A DNA stretch of 64,000 nucleotides. It comes from Rhizobiales bacterium GAS188 (lineage in GTDB: Bacteria > Pseudomonadota > Alphaproteobacteria > Rhizobiales > Beijerinckiaceae). The notes under the pieces are model-generated. The model was not told the origin of the DNA. It searched no databases and saw nothing but the letters and a program-made list of their open reading frames with translations. Every line of letters begins with the position of its first letter. Positions within the stretch are counted from its first letter, which is position 1. Position numbers and translations under genes: made by a program. Of this stretch, positions 16,247 through 25,347 are shown in pieces. The stretch spans positions 186,001 through 250,000 of the forward strand of contig FNSS01000001.1 of the NCBI GenBank assembly GCA_900104855.1, in the 5' to 3' direction.

Positions 16247-16444
16247 GTGGCGCAAAACCTATAGCAGCAGGCATACGCGCTGAGGCCGGCGCCGATGGCG
16301 TGCCGGCGGATCGCCCGAGACGCGTCAACGCGGCTTACGGCGCTGGCGGTCCGCTCGCCGGTGCGGAGCGGAAGAGGGGGAATTTCTTCGCGTTCGAGGA
16401 ACCCGGCCGCGTGTATTCGAGACGAGCGTCGGCAGGGTTGACGA

Positions 16445-17224
16445 CTAGACCTGCCGCTCGACCATCATCTTCTTGATCTCGGCGATGGCCTTCGCCGGAT
16501 TGAGGGCCTTGGGGCAGGCCTGGGCGCAGTTCATGATGGTGTGGCAGCGATAGAGGCGGAAGGGGTCCTCGAGATAGTCGAGGCGATCGCCCGTCGCCTC
16601 GTCGCGCGAATCGATCAGCCAGCGATAGGCCTGCAGCAGCGCCGCCGGGCCGAGATAGCGCTCGCCATTCCACCAATAGCTCGGGCAGGAGGTGGAGCAG
16701 CAGGCGCACAGAATGCACTCATAGAGGCCGTCGAGCTTGGCGCGATCAGCCTCCGATTGCCGCCATTCCTTCTCGGGCTCGCGCGTCTCGGTGTGCAGCC
16801 AGGGCTCGATCGAGGCGTGCTGGGCGTAGAAGGTCGTGAGGTCGGGCACCAGATCCTTGACCACTGCCATATGCGGCAACGGATAAACCTTGATCGGATG
16901 GGCGACCTCGTCCATGCCGCGGGTGCAAGCAAGGGTGTTGCCGCCGTCGATATTCATGGCGCAGGAGCCGCAAATGCCCTCGCGGCAGGAGCGGCGGAAG
17001 GTGAGCGTCGGGTCGATCTTCGATTTGATCCAGATGAGGCCGTCGAGGATCATCGGCCCGCAATCATTGCGGTCGACGAAATAGGTGTCGAGGCGCGGAT
17101 TCGATTCGCCGTCGGGGTCGTAGCGGTAGATGCGGAACTCAGTCAGCTTCTGCGCGCCGGCGGGCTTCGGCCAGGTCTTGCCGACCGTGACCTTCGAGTT
17201 CTTGGGAAGTGCGAATTGGGCCAT
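16445..17224 (-). CDS. sdhB: Succinate dehydrogenase iron-sulfur subunit
   Basis: This 259-residue subunit carries electrons from the flavoprotein to ubiquinone. Its [2Fe-2S] ligands are in [13 protein letters not shown] and the later LACTRG, the [4Fe-4S] ligands in [13 protein letters not shown], and the [3Fe-4S] ligands in [13 protein letters not shown]. Length is normal. It ends the sdhCDAB operon but is separated from sdhA by a DUF3052 gene, with 15 bp between that gene and its own start. Confidence 0.97.
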   Translation of the reverse strand: MAQFALPKNSKVTVGKTWPKPAGAQKLTEFRIYRYDPDGESNPRLDTYFVDRNDCGPMILDGLIWIKSKIDPTLTFRRSCREGICGSCAMNIDGGNTLACTRGMDEVAHPIKVYPLPHMAVVKDLVPDLTTFYAQHASIEPWLHTETREPEKEWRQSEADRAKLDGLYECILCACCSTSCPSYWWNGERYLGPAALLQAYRWLIDSRDEATGDRLDYLEDPFRLYRCHTIMNCAQACPKALNPAKAIAEIKKMMVERQV

Positions 17225-17239
17225 AAGGCCGCCTCCTGA

Positions 17240-17776
17240 TCAGGACGAATGTTGGGCGCGCTTGGCGCGTGGGATGACGAGCTTCAGGCCGGACCAAACC
17301 GCATCGACGGCGCACACCTTGATGTCGACGAGCTCGATCGAGAGCGCCGCGCGGCGCACCGCGTCTTCGCCGAGATCGCCCGCCACTTTCGCAGACTTCT
17401 CGGTTTTCTTGGGCGAAGTTTTCTTGGGCGAAGTCTTTTTGGGCCAAGAGATCCAGATCGAACCCGCATCCGAGATGGCCTCGCGGAAGAGCGGAAGCGC
17501 TGTCCGCAGGGCGGCTGCATCGGTGAAGAAGGCGTGGATCAGGTCCACGGAACGTGGCGGAAGACGAAGATCCATCGTCTTCGCCACAAGCGAGACGCTC
17601 GCGAAGGACCTTGCCTCGGCCAACCCGCCGAGATGCTCAGGCAGGGCCACGAAGACCACGACCTGGCCATCCTTGAGGCCGAGCTTGGCGGCAAGCGGCG
17701 TCCCGGAATATCCAGCGTCCTGGCCGGGCGCCGCCTTGCTCTTCGTCACGGTCGGGCTGGATGCGCGCGCCATCAT
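17240..17776 (-). CDS. DUF3052-family protein inside the sdh operon
   Basis: This 178-residue protein matches the DUF3052 pattern: YSGTPLAAKLGLKDGQVVVF, an alpha/beta core, and a DAVRRAALSIELVDIKVCAVD end with LVIPRAKR. A low-complexity lysine-rich linker (three copies of KKTSP-like units, from 15-bp repeats at 17404-17448) interrupts it before the last third. It lies between sdhA and sdhB with short gaps on both sides, so it must be co-transcribed with them. The function of the family is unknown; an accessory role for complex II is possible but not shown. Confidence 0.75.
   Translation of the reverse strand: MMARASSPTVTKSKAAPGQDAGYSGTPLAAKLGLKDGQVVVFVALPEHLGGLAEARSFASVSLVAKTMDLRLPPRSVDLIHAFFTDAAALRTALPLFREAISDAGSIWISWPKKTSPKKTSPKKTEKSAKVAGDLGEDAVRRAALSIELVDIKVCAVDAVWSGLKLVIPRAKRAQHSS
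17404..17448 (-). repeat. Three 15-bp tandem repeats coding a lysine-rich linker
   Basis: Two exact copies of TTTTCTTGGGCGAAG (plus-strand reading) and one diverged copy follow each other in frame in the DUF3052 gene. They encode repeated KTSPK-type pentapeptides. Copy number changes would lengthen the linker without frameshift. Confidence 0.75.
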
Positions 17777-17795
17777 TTCTATTGCCGCATCGGCC

Positions 17796-19643
17796 TCAAT
17801 ACACCCGCGCCTTCGGCTCGATATAGGCGATGTCGTTCGACATGGTGTAGCTGTGAACCGGGCGGAAATCGATCTTGACCTCGCGCTTCTCGTCGTCCGA
17901 CCAGGCGAGCGTGTGCTTCATCCAGTCCTTGTCGTTGCGGTCGGGGAAGTCCTCGCGTGCATGCGCGCCGCGGCTCTCGGTGCGGTTCAGCGCCGAATCC
18001 ATGGTGACCACCGCCTGCGAGATCAGGTTGTCGAGCTCGAGCGTCTCGACGAGATCGGAGTTCCAGATCAGCGAGCGGTCGGTGACGCCGATGTCGTCGA
18101 CGCCCTTCCAGACCTCGTGGATGAGCTTGTGACCCTCCTCCAGCACCTCGCCGGTGCGGAACACGGCGCAGTTCGATTGCATGACATGCTGCATCTTCGC
18201 GCGCAGCTCCGCGGTCGGGGTGCCGCCTTTGGCGTTGCGGTAATGGTCGAGGCGCGAGAGCGCCAGCTCGCCCGCATCGGCCGGCAGCTCGGGCTGGCCT
18301 TCGCTTGCATGGATCAGCTCGGCGCAGCGCAGGCCCGCGGCGCGCCCGAACACCACGAGATCGATCAGCGAGTTCGAGCCCAACCGGTTGGCGCCATGCA
18401 CGGAGACGCAGGCCGCCTCGCCGATCGCCATCAGGCCGGGCACCACCGCGTCATTGTCCTCGCCGTTCTTGGTGAGCACCTCGGCATGGTACGAGGTCGG
18501 GATGCCGCCCATGTTGTAATGCACGGTCGGCAGCACCGGGATCGGCTCCTTGGTCAGGTCGACGCCGGCGAAGATCTTGGCGCTCTCGGAGATGCCGGGC
18601 AGGCGCTCATGCAGGATCTTGGGGTCGAGATGATCGAGATGCAGGAAGATATGGTCCTTCTTCGCCCCGACGCCGCGGCCCTCGCGGATCTCGATGGTCA
18701 TCGAGCGCGAGACCACGTCGCGCGAGGCGAGGTCCTTGGCTGAAGGCGCGTAGCGCTCCATGAAGCGCTCGCCCTCGGAATTGGTGAGGTAGCCGCCCTC
18801 CCCGCGCGCGCCCTCGGTGATCAGGCAGCCGGAGCCGTAGATGCCGGTCGGATGGAACTGCACGAACTCCATGTCCTGCAGCGGCAGCCCCGCCCTGAGC
18901 GCCATGGCGCTGCCATCGCCCGTGCAGGTATGGGCCGAGGTCGCGGAAAAATAGGCGCGGCCATAGCCGCCGGTCGCGAGGATCGTCATCTTGGCGCGGA
19001 AGCGGTGCACGGTGCCGTCATCGAGCTTCAGCGCCACGACGCCGCGGCAGCGTCCTTCCTGATCCATGATCAGGTCGATGGCGAAATATTCGATGAAGAA
19101 CTGGCTGCGCTCCTTCACGGCCTGGCCGTAGAGGGAGTGCAGGATGGCGTGGCCGGTGCGGTCGGCGGCGGCGCAAGTGCGCTGCGCCTGGCCGCCATGG
19201 CCGAAATCCTTGGTCATGCCCCCGAAGGGCCGCTGATAGATCCTGCCATCCTCGGTGCGCGAGAAGGGCACGCCCCAATGCTCGAGCTCGTAGACGGCGG
19301 CCGGCGCGTTGCGCACCAGATATTCGATGGCGTCCTGGTCGCCGAGCCAATCCGACCCCTTGACGGTGTCGTACATATGCCAGCGCCAGTCGTCCTTGTG
19401 CATATTGCCGAGCGAAGCCGAGATCCCGCCTTGCGCCGCGACCGTATGCGAGCGCGTCGGGAAGACCTTGGTGATGCAGGCGGTCTTGAGGCCGGCCTCG
19501 GCGCAGCCGACCGTGGCGCGCAAGCCGGCGCCGCCCGCGCCCACCACCACCACGTCGAAAGTATGGTCCGTGATCGGATAGGCTTTGCCGTTCTGGGCCG
19601 GAGCTTTGCCGTTCTGCCCGTTCGCCTTGCCGTTGGTCGCCAT
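17796..19643 (-). CDS. sdhA: Succinate dehydrogenase flavoprotein subunit
   Basis: This 615-residue subunit oxidises succinate to fumarate. It has the FAD Rossmann motif [12 protein letters not shown], the covalent-FAD segment [12 protein letters not shown], the substrate motif [11 protein letters not shown] with EGARGEGG, and the catalytic Arg region [12 protein letters not shown] short Asn/Gly/Lys-rich N-terminal extension precedes the Rossmann fold. ATG at 19643 is chosen because GAGGAG lies 7 bp upstream; the frame is open five codons further. It lies 11 bp after sdhD in the sdhC-sdhD-sdhA-DUF3052-sdhB operon. Confidence 0.97.
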   Translation of the reverse strand: MATNGKANGQNGKAPAQNGKAYPITDHTFDVVVVGAGGAGLRATVGCAEAGLKTACITKVFPTRSHTVAAQGGISASLGNMHKDDWRWHMYDTVKGSDWLGDQDAIEYLVRNAPAAVYELEHWGVPFSRTEDGRIYQRPFGGMTKDFGHGGQAQRTCAAADRTGHAILHSLYGQAVKERSQFFIEYFAIDLIMDQEGRCRGVVALKLDDGTVHRFRAKMTILATGGYGRAYFSATSAHTCTGDGSAMALRAGLPLQDMEFVQFHPTGIYGSGCLITEGARGEGGYLTNSEGERFMERYAPSAKDLASRDVVSRSMTIEIREGRGVGAKKDHIFLHLDHLDPKILHERLPGISESAKIFAGVDLTKEPIPVLPTVHYNMGGIPTSYHAEVLTKNGEDNDAVVPGLMAIGEAACVSVHGANRLGSNSLIDLVVFGRAAGLRCAELIHASEGQPELPADAGELALSRLDHYRNAKGGTPTAELRAKMQHVMQSNCAVFRTGEVLEEGHKLIHEVWKGVDDIGVTDRSLIWNSDLVETLELDNLISQAVVTMDSALNRTESRGAHAREDFPDRNDKDWMKHTLAWSDDEKREVKIDFRPVHSYTMSNDIAYIEPKARVY

Positions 19644-19654
19644 CGTCAATCTCC

Positions 19655-20050
19655 TCAAACGAGCCGCGCCAGGCCGATCTTCAAGATCGCATAGACGCCG
19701 GCAAGCCCTATGGCGAAAGAGAAGAAGGTGTTGGCGAGGAGGGCGAGCACCTTGAGCCCCTCCGCATGCACATAATCCTCGATGATCACCTGCATGCCGA
19801 GGCGCATATGCACGGCCGCCGAGATCACGGTCGCGAGCAGGATGAGCGCGACCAGCGGATGCGACAGGAACGCGATCGCCTCCGCGTAAGGCTTGCCGAT
19901 CAGCATCAACACGATCACCACGAGGCCGATCGAGAGCGGCACATTGGCGAGGCCGGTGAGGCGCTGGCGCCAGAAATGCTCGGTGCCGCTTCTGGCGGTG
20001 CCGAGGCCGCGGACGCGAGCAAGCGGGGTGCGCATCGATGGGGTCGTCAT
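19655..20050 (-). CDS. sdhD: Succinate dehydrogenase membrane anchor subunit D
   Basis: This 131-residue protein has three transmembrane helices and the alphaproteobacterial SdhD start [33 protein letters not shown] contributes the haem-ligand histidine. It anchors complex II in the inner membrane with SdhC and forms the quinone site. It lies 47 bp after sdhC and 11 bp before sdhA. Confidence 0.93.
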   Translation of the reverse strand: MTTPSMRTPLARVRGLGTARSGTEHFWRQRLTGLANVPLSIGLVVIVLMLIGKPYAEAIAFLSHPLVALILLATVISAAVHMRLGMQVIIEDYVHAEGLKVLALLANTFFSFAIGLAGVYAILKIGLARLV

Positions 20051-20097
20051 GAGGTCAACTCATCTTCTGCAGGCGGATCTTCACTTCAGCAAGCTCT

Positions 20098-20493
20098 TCA
20101 CTTCAGTGTGAGAACGATGGCCCAGGCGATCAGCGTCAGGACGACCGAGCCCACCACATTGGCCCAGGCGATGGTGTTGCGGCTGCCGGGCTCCATGCCC
20201 CTGCCCGTATCCCAGAGGAAATGCCGCAAACCGCCCAGCATGTGATGGAACAGGGCCAGGGTGTAGCCGAACAGCACCAGGCGCCCGATGATCGAGCCGA
20301 ACACCAGGCCAGCCAGCTCATAGGCATGCTGGCTGGTGGCGGCTGCAACCAGCAGCCAGACCAGCAGCAGCGAGCCGACATAAAGAGCGCCGCCGGTGAC
20401 ACGATGGGCGATCGACATCGCCATGGTGATCGGCCAGCGATAGACCTGGAGATGGGGCGAAAGCGGGCGCGAGCGCGTGGCGGTGTCGGTCAT
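20098..20493 (-). CDS. sdhC: Succinate dehydrogenase cytochrome b556 subunit C
   Basis: This 131-residue protein has three transmembrane helices. The family signatures are RPLSPHLQVYRWPITMAMSIAHRVTG in the first helix region and HHMLGGLRHFLWD with the haem histidine. It is the first gene of the sdh operon, so the operon promoter should lie in the 180-bp gap shared with the divergent amidohydrolase gene. Confidence 0.95.
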   Translation of the reverse strand: MTDTATRSRPLSPHLQVYRWPITMAMSIAHRVTGGALYVGSLLLVWLLVAAATSQHAYELAGLVFGSIIGRLVLFGYTLALFHHMLGGLRHFLWDTGRGMEPGSRNTIAWANVVGSVVLTLIAWAIVLTLK

Positions 20494-20674
20494 CGGCCGG
20501 ATTCCCGGTTTGGAAGCGTTCCATTGAGGTAATCAAACTTGACGCGCTGCGCAATGACATGCTGCGCCGCGCAAAGCCGCAATGCGGCTGCGCGACGAAG
20601 GCGTGCCTTGCCATGTAGGGCAGGCACGGCCATCATCGCCGCTCAGCCCTGCACAGGCACGGACGGAGGCAAAT

Positions 20675-21868
20675 ATGGCAGTCGAGGCGGCCGGCGGCCC
20701 CATGAAGGGCAAGCTCGTCGTGCGCAACATATCGACGCTGTTTTCCGGCGATCTCGGAAGCCCGGTGCTCGATGCGGACACGATCGTGGCGGTCGACGGG
20801 CGAATCAGCGCGGTCGGCAAGGCGAAGGAGATCGACACCGGCAACGCCGATCTGGTCATCGACGCCAAGGGCTCGGCGCTCGCGCCAGGCCTGATCGACA
20901 GCCATTGCCATCCGGCCTTCGGGGATTGGACGCCGCGCCAGAACCAGCTCGGCTGGATCGAAAGCTGCGTGCATGGCGGGGTCACGACCTTCGTCTCGGC
21001 GGGCGAGGTGCATCTGCCCGGCCGGCCCAAGGATCGGCTCGGCATCAAAGCGCTGGCGATCGCGGCCGAGCGCGCCTTCGCGAATTTCCATCCGGCCGGC
21101 GCCAAGGTGCTGGCCGGGGCGCCGATACCCGAAACCCAGATGACGGAAGAGGATTATGCGGAGTTGGCGCTCGCCGGCGTGAAGCGCATCGGCGAGATCG
21201 GGCTCGGCACGGTCAATACCGGCCCCGAGGCGAAGCGCCATGTCGACTGGGCGAGGAAGCACGGCCTCGAGACCATCATCCATACGGGCGGACCTTCGAT
21301 CCCGGGCTCGAACCTGATCAGCCGCGAGGTGGTGCTCGAAGCCGATCCGGATGTGATCAGCCATATCAATGGCGGCCATACCGCCCTGCCGAAGAGCTGC
21401 ATCTGCGCCTTGTGCGAGCAGGGGCGCGGGGCGATCGAGATCGTCCATAACGGCAATGAACGGGCGGCCCTCATCGCGCTCCACGCGGCCAAGGAACTTG
21501 GCATCCTGCACAAGGTGATCCTTGGCACCGACGCGCCGGCGGGCTCCGGCGTGCAGCCGCTCGGCATCCTGCGCACCCTCGTTTTCCTGGCGAGCTTCGG
21601 CAGCCTGAAGGCGGGCGAGGCGGTGGCGCTCGCGACCGGCAACACTGCCAAGATCCGCAAGCTCGATGGCGGGCTGATCGCGCCCGGCCATCCGGCGGAT
21701 TTCGTCTTCATCGACCGGCCGCAGCATTCGGCCGGCAAGACCGTCAGCGAGGCGATCGAGCTCGGCGACATTCCCGGCATCGGGATGGTGGTGATCGACG
21801 GCATCGTGCGGCTCGCCCGCTCGCGCAACACCCCGCCGGCCGACAAGGTGCCGGAAGTGGTGGGATAG
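20675..21868 (+). CDS. Enamidase-like amidohydrolase
   Basis: This 397-residue metal-dependent hydrolase has the amidohydrolase HxH motif (IDSHCHPAFGDWTPRQ), then HGGVTTFVSAGEVHLPGRP, an HTGGPS metal histidine, a later SHINGGH and the final catalytic Asp in GTDAPAGSGVQP. The segments around HxH and SAGEVH are those of enamidases, which open cyclic enamides in nicotinate fermentation. No other nicotinate gene is near, so the substrate is unknown. ATG at 20675 is preferred because GGAGG lies 6 bp upstream; the frame is open to 20582. A LysE-type exporter follows. Confidence 0.78.
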   Translation: MAVEAAGGPMKGKLVVRNISTLFSGDLGSPVLDADTIVAVDGRISAVGKAKEIDTGNADLVIDAKGSALAPGLIDSHCHPAFGDWTPRQNQLGWIESCVHGGVTTFVSAGEVHLPGRPKDRLGIKALAIAAERAFANFHPAGAKVLAGAPIPETQMTEEDYAELALAGVKRIGEIGLGTVNTGPEAKRHVDWARKHGLETIIHTGGPSIPGSNLISREVVLEADPDVISHINGGHTALPKSCICALCEQGRGAIEIVHNGNERAALIALHAAKELGILHKVILGTDAPAGSGVQPLGILRTLVFLASFGSLKAGEAVALATGNTAKIRKLDGGLIAPGHPADFVFIDRPQHSAGKTVSEAIELGDIPGIGMVVIDGIVRLARSRNTPPADKVPEVVG

Positions 21869-21875
21869 CTCAAGG

Positions 21876-22523
21876 ATGTTCGACATGGATAGCAACCTGA
21901 TCACTTTCCTCGGCCTCGGCGCCCTGGTGATCATCGTTCCCGGGCCCGATACCGCGCTCACCATCCGCAACACTCTGTTCGGTGGCCGCAAGGCCGGCGT
22001 TGCCACGGCTGGCGGCGTGGTCGCGGGCCAGGCCGTCTGGGCCTTGGCGACGAGCCTCGGCATCGTCGCTTTGCTGGTCGCCTCCGAACCGCTCTTCCTC
22101 GCCATCAAATATGCGGGCGCCGCCTATCTGATCCTGCTCGGCATCCAGGCGCTGCGGGCAGCCTTTTTTCCGCCCCGACACGGCGCCCCCGGCATGTCGA
22201 TGCCGGGACGTGCGAAGCTGCTCACGCCCGGCGCCGCCTTCCGCCAGGGCATGATCAGCGATCTCGGCAATCCGAAGATCGCCCTGTTCTTCGCGAGCCT
22301 GCTGCCGCAATTCGTGCCGGCCGGCGATGCGAGCTTCTCGGCCTTCATGCAGCTTGGCCTCTTGTTCTGCGCCATGACCTTCGCCTGGCTCGCAGCCTAT
22401 GCGGCGGTCGTCGCCAAGGCCGGCGAGCTGCTGCTGCGCCCCAAGGTGCGGCGCGGCATCGAAGCGGTGACGGGGACGGTCCTGATCGCGCTCGGCCTGC
22501 GCATCGCGACCGAGCAGCGCTAA
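21876..22523 (+). CDS. LysE/RhtB-family amino acid exporter
   Basis: This 215-residue inner-membrane protein has about six helices. It begins with the LysE hallmark FLGLGALVIIVPGPDTALTIRNTLFGGRKAGV and has GDLGNPK-type chemistry in MISDLGNPKIALFF. These proteins export amino acids or related metabolites. It starts 8 bp after the enamidase-like gene, so the pair is likely co-transcribed. Confidence 0.88.
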   Translation: MFDMDSNLITFLGLGALVIIVPGPDTALTIRNTLFGGRKAGVATAGGVVAGQAVWALATSLGIVALLVASEPLFLAIKYAGAAYLILLGIQALRAAFFPPRHGAPGMSMPGRAKLLTPGAAFRQGMISDLGNPKIALFFASLLPQFVPAGDASFSAFMQLGLLFCAMTFAWLAAYAAVVAKAGELLLRPKVRRGIEAVTGTVLIALGLRIATEQR

Positions 22524-22684
22524 GCGTATTCCAGATGGGCTGGAATGCGTGCGGCGCGCGCGCTCCTGGCGGCCTGCATGCTATGAGGCGGGCTTGCGCA
22601 GCTTGCGGATAGCGCTCGAAGCCTGATCGCGACGGCACACTGAAATGCCTGAGACACCGAAACAATAAGGGAGGCGAAAAGCCA

Positions 22685-23443
22685 ATGGCTCAACATGACA
22701 AGATCGCGCTCGTCACCGGCGCCGGCAGCGGCGTCGGCAAGGCGACGGCGCTCGCGCTGATGAAGGCCGGCTACACCGTCGTGCTCGCCGGCAGGCGCAA
22801 GGAGGCGCTCGAGGCAACCGCGGCGCAAGGCAAGGCCGAGGGCGGCAAATCCCTGGTCGTGCCGACCGATGTGACCGTGCATGCCTCGATCAAGGCCCTG
22901 TTCGCCAAGACCAAGGAGGCGTTCGGTCGCCTCGACCTGCTCTTCAACAATGCCGGCATGGGCGCCCCGCCTCTGCCGATGGAAGACCTGACCTACGAGC
23001 AGTGGAAGACGGTCGTCGACACCAATCTCACCGCCCCTTTCCTGTGCACCCAGGAAGCGATCAAGATCATGAAGGGGCAGTCGCCGCGCGGCGGGCGCAT
23101 CGTCAATAACGGCTCGATCTCGGCGCATGTGCCGCGCCCGAATTCGGCGCCCTACACCGCGACCAAGCACGCCATCACAGGCCTCACGAAATCGACGGCG
23201 CTCGACGGCCGCGCCCATGACATCGCCTGCGGGCAGGTCGATATCGGCAATGCCGCCTCCGAGATGACCGAGCGCATGCGCACCGGCGTCCCCCAGGCCG
23301 ACGGCTCGATGAAGGTCGAGCCCGTGATGGCGGCCGAGAATGTCGCGAATGCCGTCGTCTACATGGCAAGCTTGCCGCTCGACGCCAATGTCTTGTCGCT
23401 CACCGTGATGGCGACCAAGATGCCCTTCGTCGGTCGAGGCTGA
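22685..23443 (+). CDS. Short-chain dehydrogenase/reductase
   Basis: This 252-residue enzyme is a classical SDR. It has the cofactor motif [10 protein letters not shown] with AGRR after the second strand (which suggests NADP), NNAGMGAP, and a catalytic Ser in NGSISAH with Y-x3-K in [17 protein letters not shown] lies 11 bp before the ATG. The substrate is unknown. The LysR gene follows 38 bp downstream. Confidence 0.9.
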   Translation: MAQHDKIALVTGAGSGVGKATALALMKAGYTVVLAGRRKEALEATAAQGKAEGGKSLVVPTDVTVHASIKALFAKTKEAFGRLDLLFNNAGMGAPPLPMEDLTYEQWKTVVDTNLTAPFLCTQEAIKIMKGQSPRGGRIVNNGSISAHVPRPNSAPYTATKHAITGLTKSTALDGRAHDIACGQVDIGNAASEMTERMRTGVPQADGSMKVEPVMAAENVANAVVYMASLPLDANVLSLTVMATKMPFVGRG

Positions 23444-23480
23444 GGCCACTCCAGGTCGAGAGCCGGCGCGAGACGGGACG

Positions 23481-24371
23481 GTGATCGACAAGCTCGAGTT
23501 CATGATCGCGCTGGCGCGCGAACGGCATTTCGGCCGGGCGGCCGAGGCCTGCGGCGTCAGCCAGCCGAGCTTCTCGGCCGGCATCAAGCAGCTCGAGGAC
23601 ATGTTCGGCGTGCTGCTGGTGGAGCGCGGCTCGCGGTTTCGCGGCTTCACCAGCGAAGGCGAGCGCGTGCTCGAATGGGCGCGACGGATCGTGGCGGATA
23701 CGCGCGCCATGCGCCAGGACGTGGATGCCCTGAAGCGCGGCCTCGCGGGGCATCTGCGCATCGCCGCCATCCCGACGGCGCTCGCCATGAGCGCCATGCT
23801 GACCACGCCCTATCGGGCCAAGCACCCGCAGGTGCGCTTCACCATCCTGTCGCGCACTTCGATCCAGGTGCTGAGCCTGCTCGAGAATCTCGAAGTCGAT
23901 GCCGGCCTCACCTATCTCGACAACGAGCCGCTCGGCCATGTGAACATCGTGCCGCTCTATCTCGAGGAATATCGCTTCCTCACCTCGGCCTCGGGCCCGC
24001 TCGGCGAGCGTGACGAAGTGAGCTGGGCCGAAGTCGCCAAGGTGCCGCTCTGCCTGCTGACGCCCGATATGCAGAACCGGCGCATCATCGACGGGCTGCT
24101 GCGCCAGGCTGGCGCCGAACCCTCGCCCACCCTCGAATCCAATTCCATGATCGTGCTCTTCGCCCATGTGCGCACCGGACAATGGGCGAGCATCATGCCG
24201 GCGAAACTCGCCGAGACGCTCGGCCTCACCGACAGCGTGCGCGCCATCCCGATCGTCGAGCCCGAGGCGACACACGCGGTCGGCCTCGTCGTGCCCGTGC
24301 GCCAGCCGACCACGCCGCTGATCAGCGCGCTCGTGGCGGAGGCGCGCCAGCTCGCCAAGACACTGGCCTGA
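23481..24371 (+). CDS. LysR-family regulator, probably of the formate dehydrogenase operon
   Basis: This 296-residue regulator has an N-terminal winged helix-turn-helix (FMIALARERHFGRAAEACGVSQPSFSAGIKQLE) and a two-lobed effector domain. The start is GTG at 23481. Its last 16 codons are copied at 26673-26721, just before the fds operon, which shows that the end of this gene once lay directly upstream of fdsG. Soluble formate dehydrogenase operons in other bacteria have a LysR activator (FdsR) in that place, so this is the likely role. The gene now lies 2.5 kb from its presumed target. Confidence 0.85.
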   Translation: MIDKLEFMIALARERHFGRAAEACGVSQPSFSAGIKQLEDMFGVLLVERGSRFRGFTSEGERVLEWARRIVADTRAMRQDVDALKRGLAGHLRIAAIPTALAMSAMLTTPYRAKHPQVRFTILSRTSIQVLSLLENLEVDAGLTYLDNEPLGHVNIVPLYLEEYRFLTSASGPLGERDEVSWAEVAKVPLCLLTPDMQNRRIIDGLLRQAGAEPSPTLESNSMIVLFAHVRTGQWASIMPAKLAETLGLTDSVRAIPIVEPEATHAVGLVVPVRQPTTPLISALVAEARQLAKTLA

Positions 24372-24472
24372 GGACCGGACCGCCGGCTTCCAGCCGGCAT
24401 CGTGCCGGGTCGAGGCTCAGATCGCCGGCACCGCGTCGTCCTGCCGTTGCCGGCTGGAAGCCGGCGCTCCGA
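24323..24472. repeat. 150-bp direct repeat, copy 1 (LysR tail plus REP-like element)
   Basis: This segment recurs at 26673-26822 with six mismatches in 150 bp and no gaps. It contains the last 16 codons and stop of the LysR gene, then a REP-like doublet. The repeat bounds the accessory insert. Confidence 0.9.
24381..24466. repeat. REP-like doublet (copy 1)
   Basis: Two 19-bp arms, CGCCGGCTTCCAGCCGGCA at 24381-24399 and its exact reverse complement at 24448-24466, flank a 48-bp spacer. Each arm is itself a GCCGG/CCGGC hairpin. The design is that of REP doublets. The right arm lies inside the 3' end of the alpha/beta hydrolase gene. Confidence 0.85.
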
Positions 24473-25310
24473 TGAAGTCGCGAATCAAGGCAAATGCGCG
24501 CTCCGGAGCATCGCCCGGCACATTATGCCCACATCCCGCGAAACGTTCGAAACGCACCAATTGGCTTGGTAGGTATTCGATGATCGTTTCACTGAAAGGC
24601 ATGGGCGTGATCGGATCCTGATCACCCGCGAGAACCAGCACCGGGCAGCGAATGCGTGCGAGGTCCGAGCGAAAGTCCATGCGACCATGTTCGTTGTTCG
24701 GGCCATTGAACCGAATCGCCACGTCATTCTTGATGATCGCGCGCGTCAGCGCGTTCGGTTTCGCGGGCCGTTGACGATAAAACGGAAGGCAGACCTCCAT
24801 ATATTTCGCGCGGCCCTCGGGGGTGGGATTCAGCCAATAGGCTTCCGCGACCTCGCGCGCATCATGACCTCCGAGGCGCTCGAACGCTGCGAAGATGATT
24901 GGGAAATCCACTTGCGCCGCAGTGCTCACCAGGATGAGCTTGGCGGGATGGTCGGGGTGCCGGGCCGCATATGCCTGGGCGACGAATCCTCCAAAGGAAA
25001 CACCGTAGACGATGGGTCTTTCGATGCCGAGCGCATCGCAGAGGCCCTTCACGTCGTCGCCCCATTGGGCGAGGTTCCAGCTCTCCGGATTGCCGTCCGC
25101 GCTTCGACCGTTGCCGCGATGGTCGAAGTAGATGATCTGGACGATGTCGGCCAATGCCGAGAAGGCCGGCTTAAAACCCGTATGGTCGAACCCTGGACCG
25201 CCATGCAGGAGAATGAGTGTCGGTTTCGACCTCATCCTCGGGCCGTCAGTCACGAGACCTGCCCCCTCCACATCGAAATAGAGCTTCACGCCATTGACGT
25301 CGACAAACAT
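24417..25310 (-). CDS. Alpha/beta hydrolase (proline iminopeptidase-like)
   Basis: This 297-residue hydrolase has the oxyanion loop HGGPG (36-40), YFDHRGNGRS, the nucleophile S105 in GVSFGG, an acid in AGDQDP and a late His in CGHNVPGD. The fold and motifs fit proline iminopeptidase-like or epoxide-hydrolase-like enzymes. The last 16-17 codons and the stop lie inside the REP-like doublet, so the natural C-terminus was replaced or extended by that element; all catalytic residues precede it. It lies in the insert between the 150-bp direct repeats. Confidence 0.85.
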   Translation of the reverse strand: MFVDVNGVKLYFDVEGAGLVTDGPRMRSKPTLILLHGGPGFDHTGFKPAFSALADIVQIIYFDHRGNGRSADGNPESWNLAQWGDDVKGLCDALGIERPIVYGVSFGGFVAQAYAARHPDHPAKLILVSTAAQVDFPIIFAAFERLGGHDAREVAEAYWLNPTPEGRAKYMEVCLPFYRQRPAKPNALTRAIIKNDVAIRFNGPNNEHGRMDFRSDLARIRCPVLVLAGDQDPITPMPFSETIIEYLPSQLVRFERFAGCGHNVPGDAPERAFALIRDFIGAPASSRQRQDDAVPAI

Positions 25311-25344
25311 GAAATGACTCTCTTCAAAGAGGCCTGTGTACGCC

Positions 25345-25347
25345 TCA
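25345..25347. repeat. Target-site duplication TCA, left
   Basis: TCA directly precedes the left end of the IS5-type element and is repeated at 26282-26284. A 3-bp TNA duplication is usual for several IS5 subgroups. Confidence 0.7.

Larger units (their letters stand above)
16070..16444 (-). other. 375-bp mgtC leader region
   Basis: No full-length gene is supported between the sdhB stop and mgtC. The region contains the nested hairpin 16199-16246 and the short frame 16148-16168, both on the strand of mgtC. No strong terminator for the sdh operon is visible. Confidence 0.5.

Noticed and set aside
17130-18743. 537-codon open frame on the plus strand
   Set aside because: It lies antisense to sdhA and the DUF3052 gene and has no protein family; it results from GC-rich codon bias.
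20633-22108. 491-codon open frame on the minus strand
   Set aside because: It is antisense to the enamidase-like gene and has no motif.
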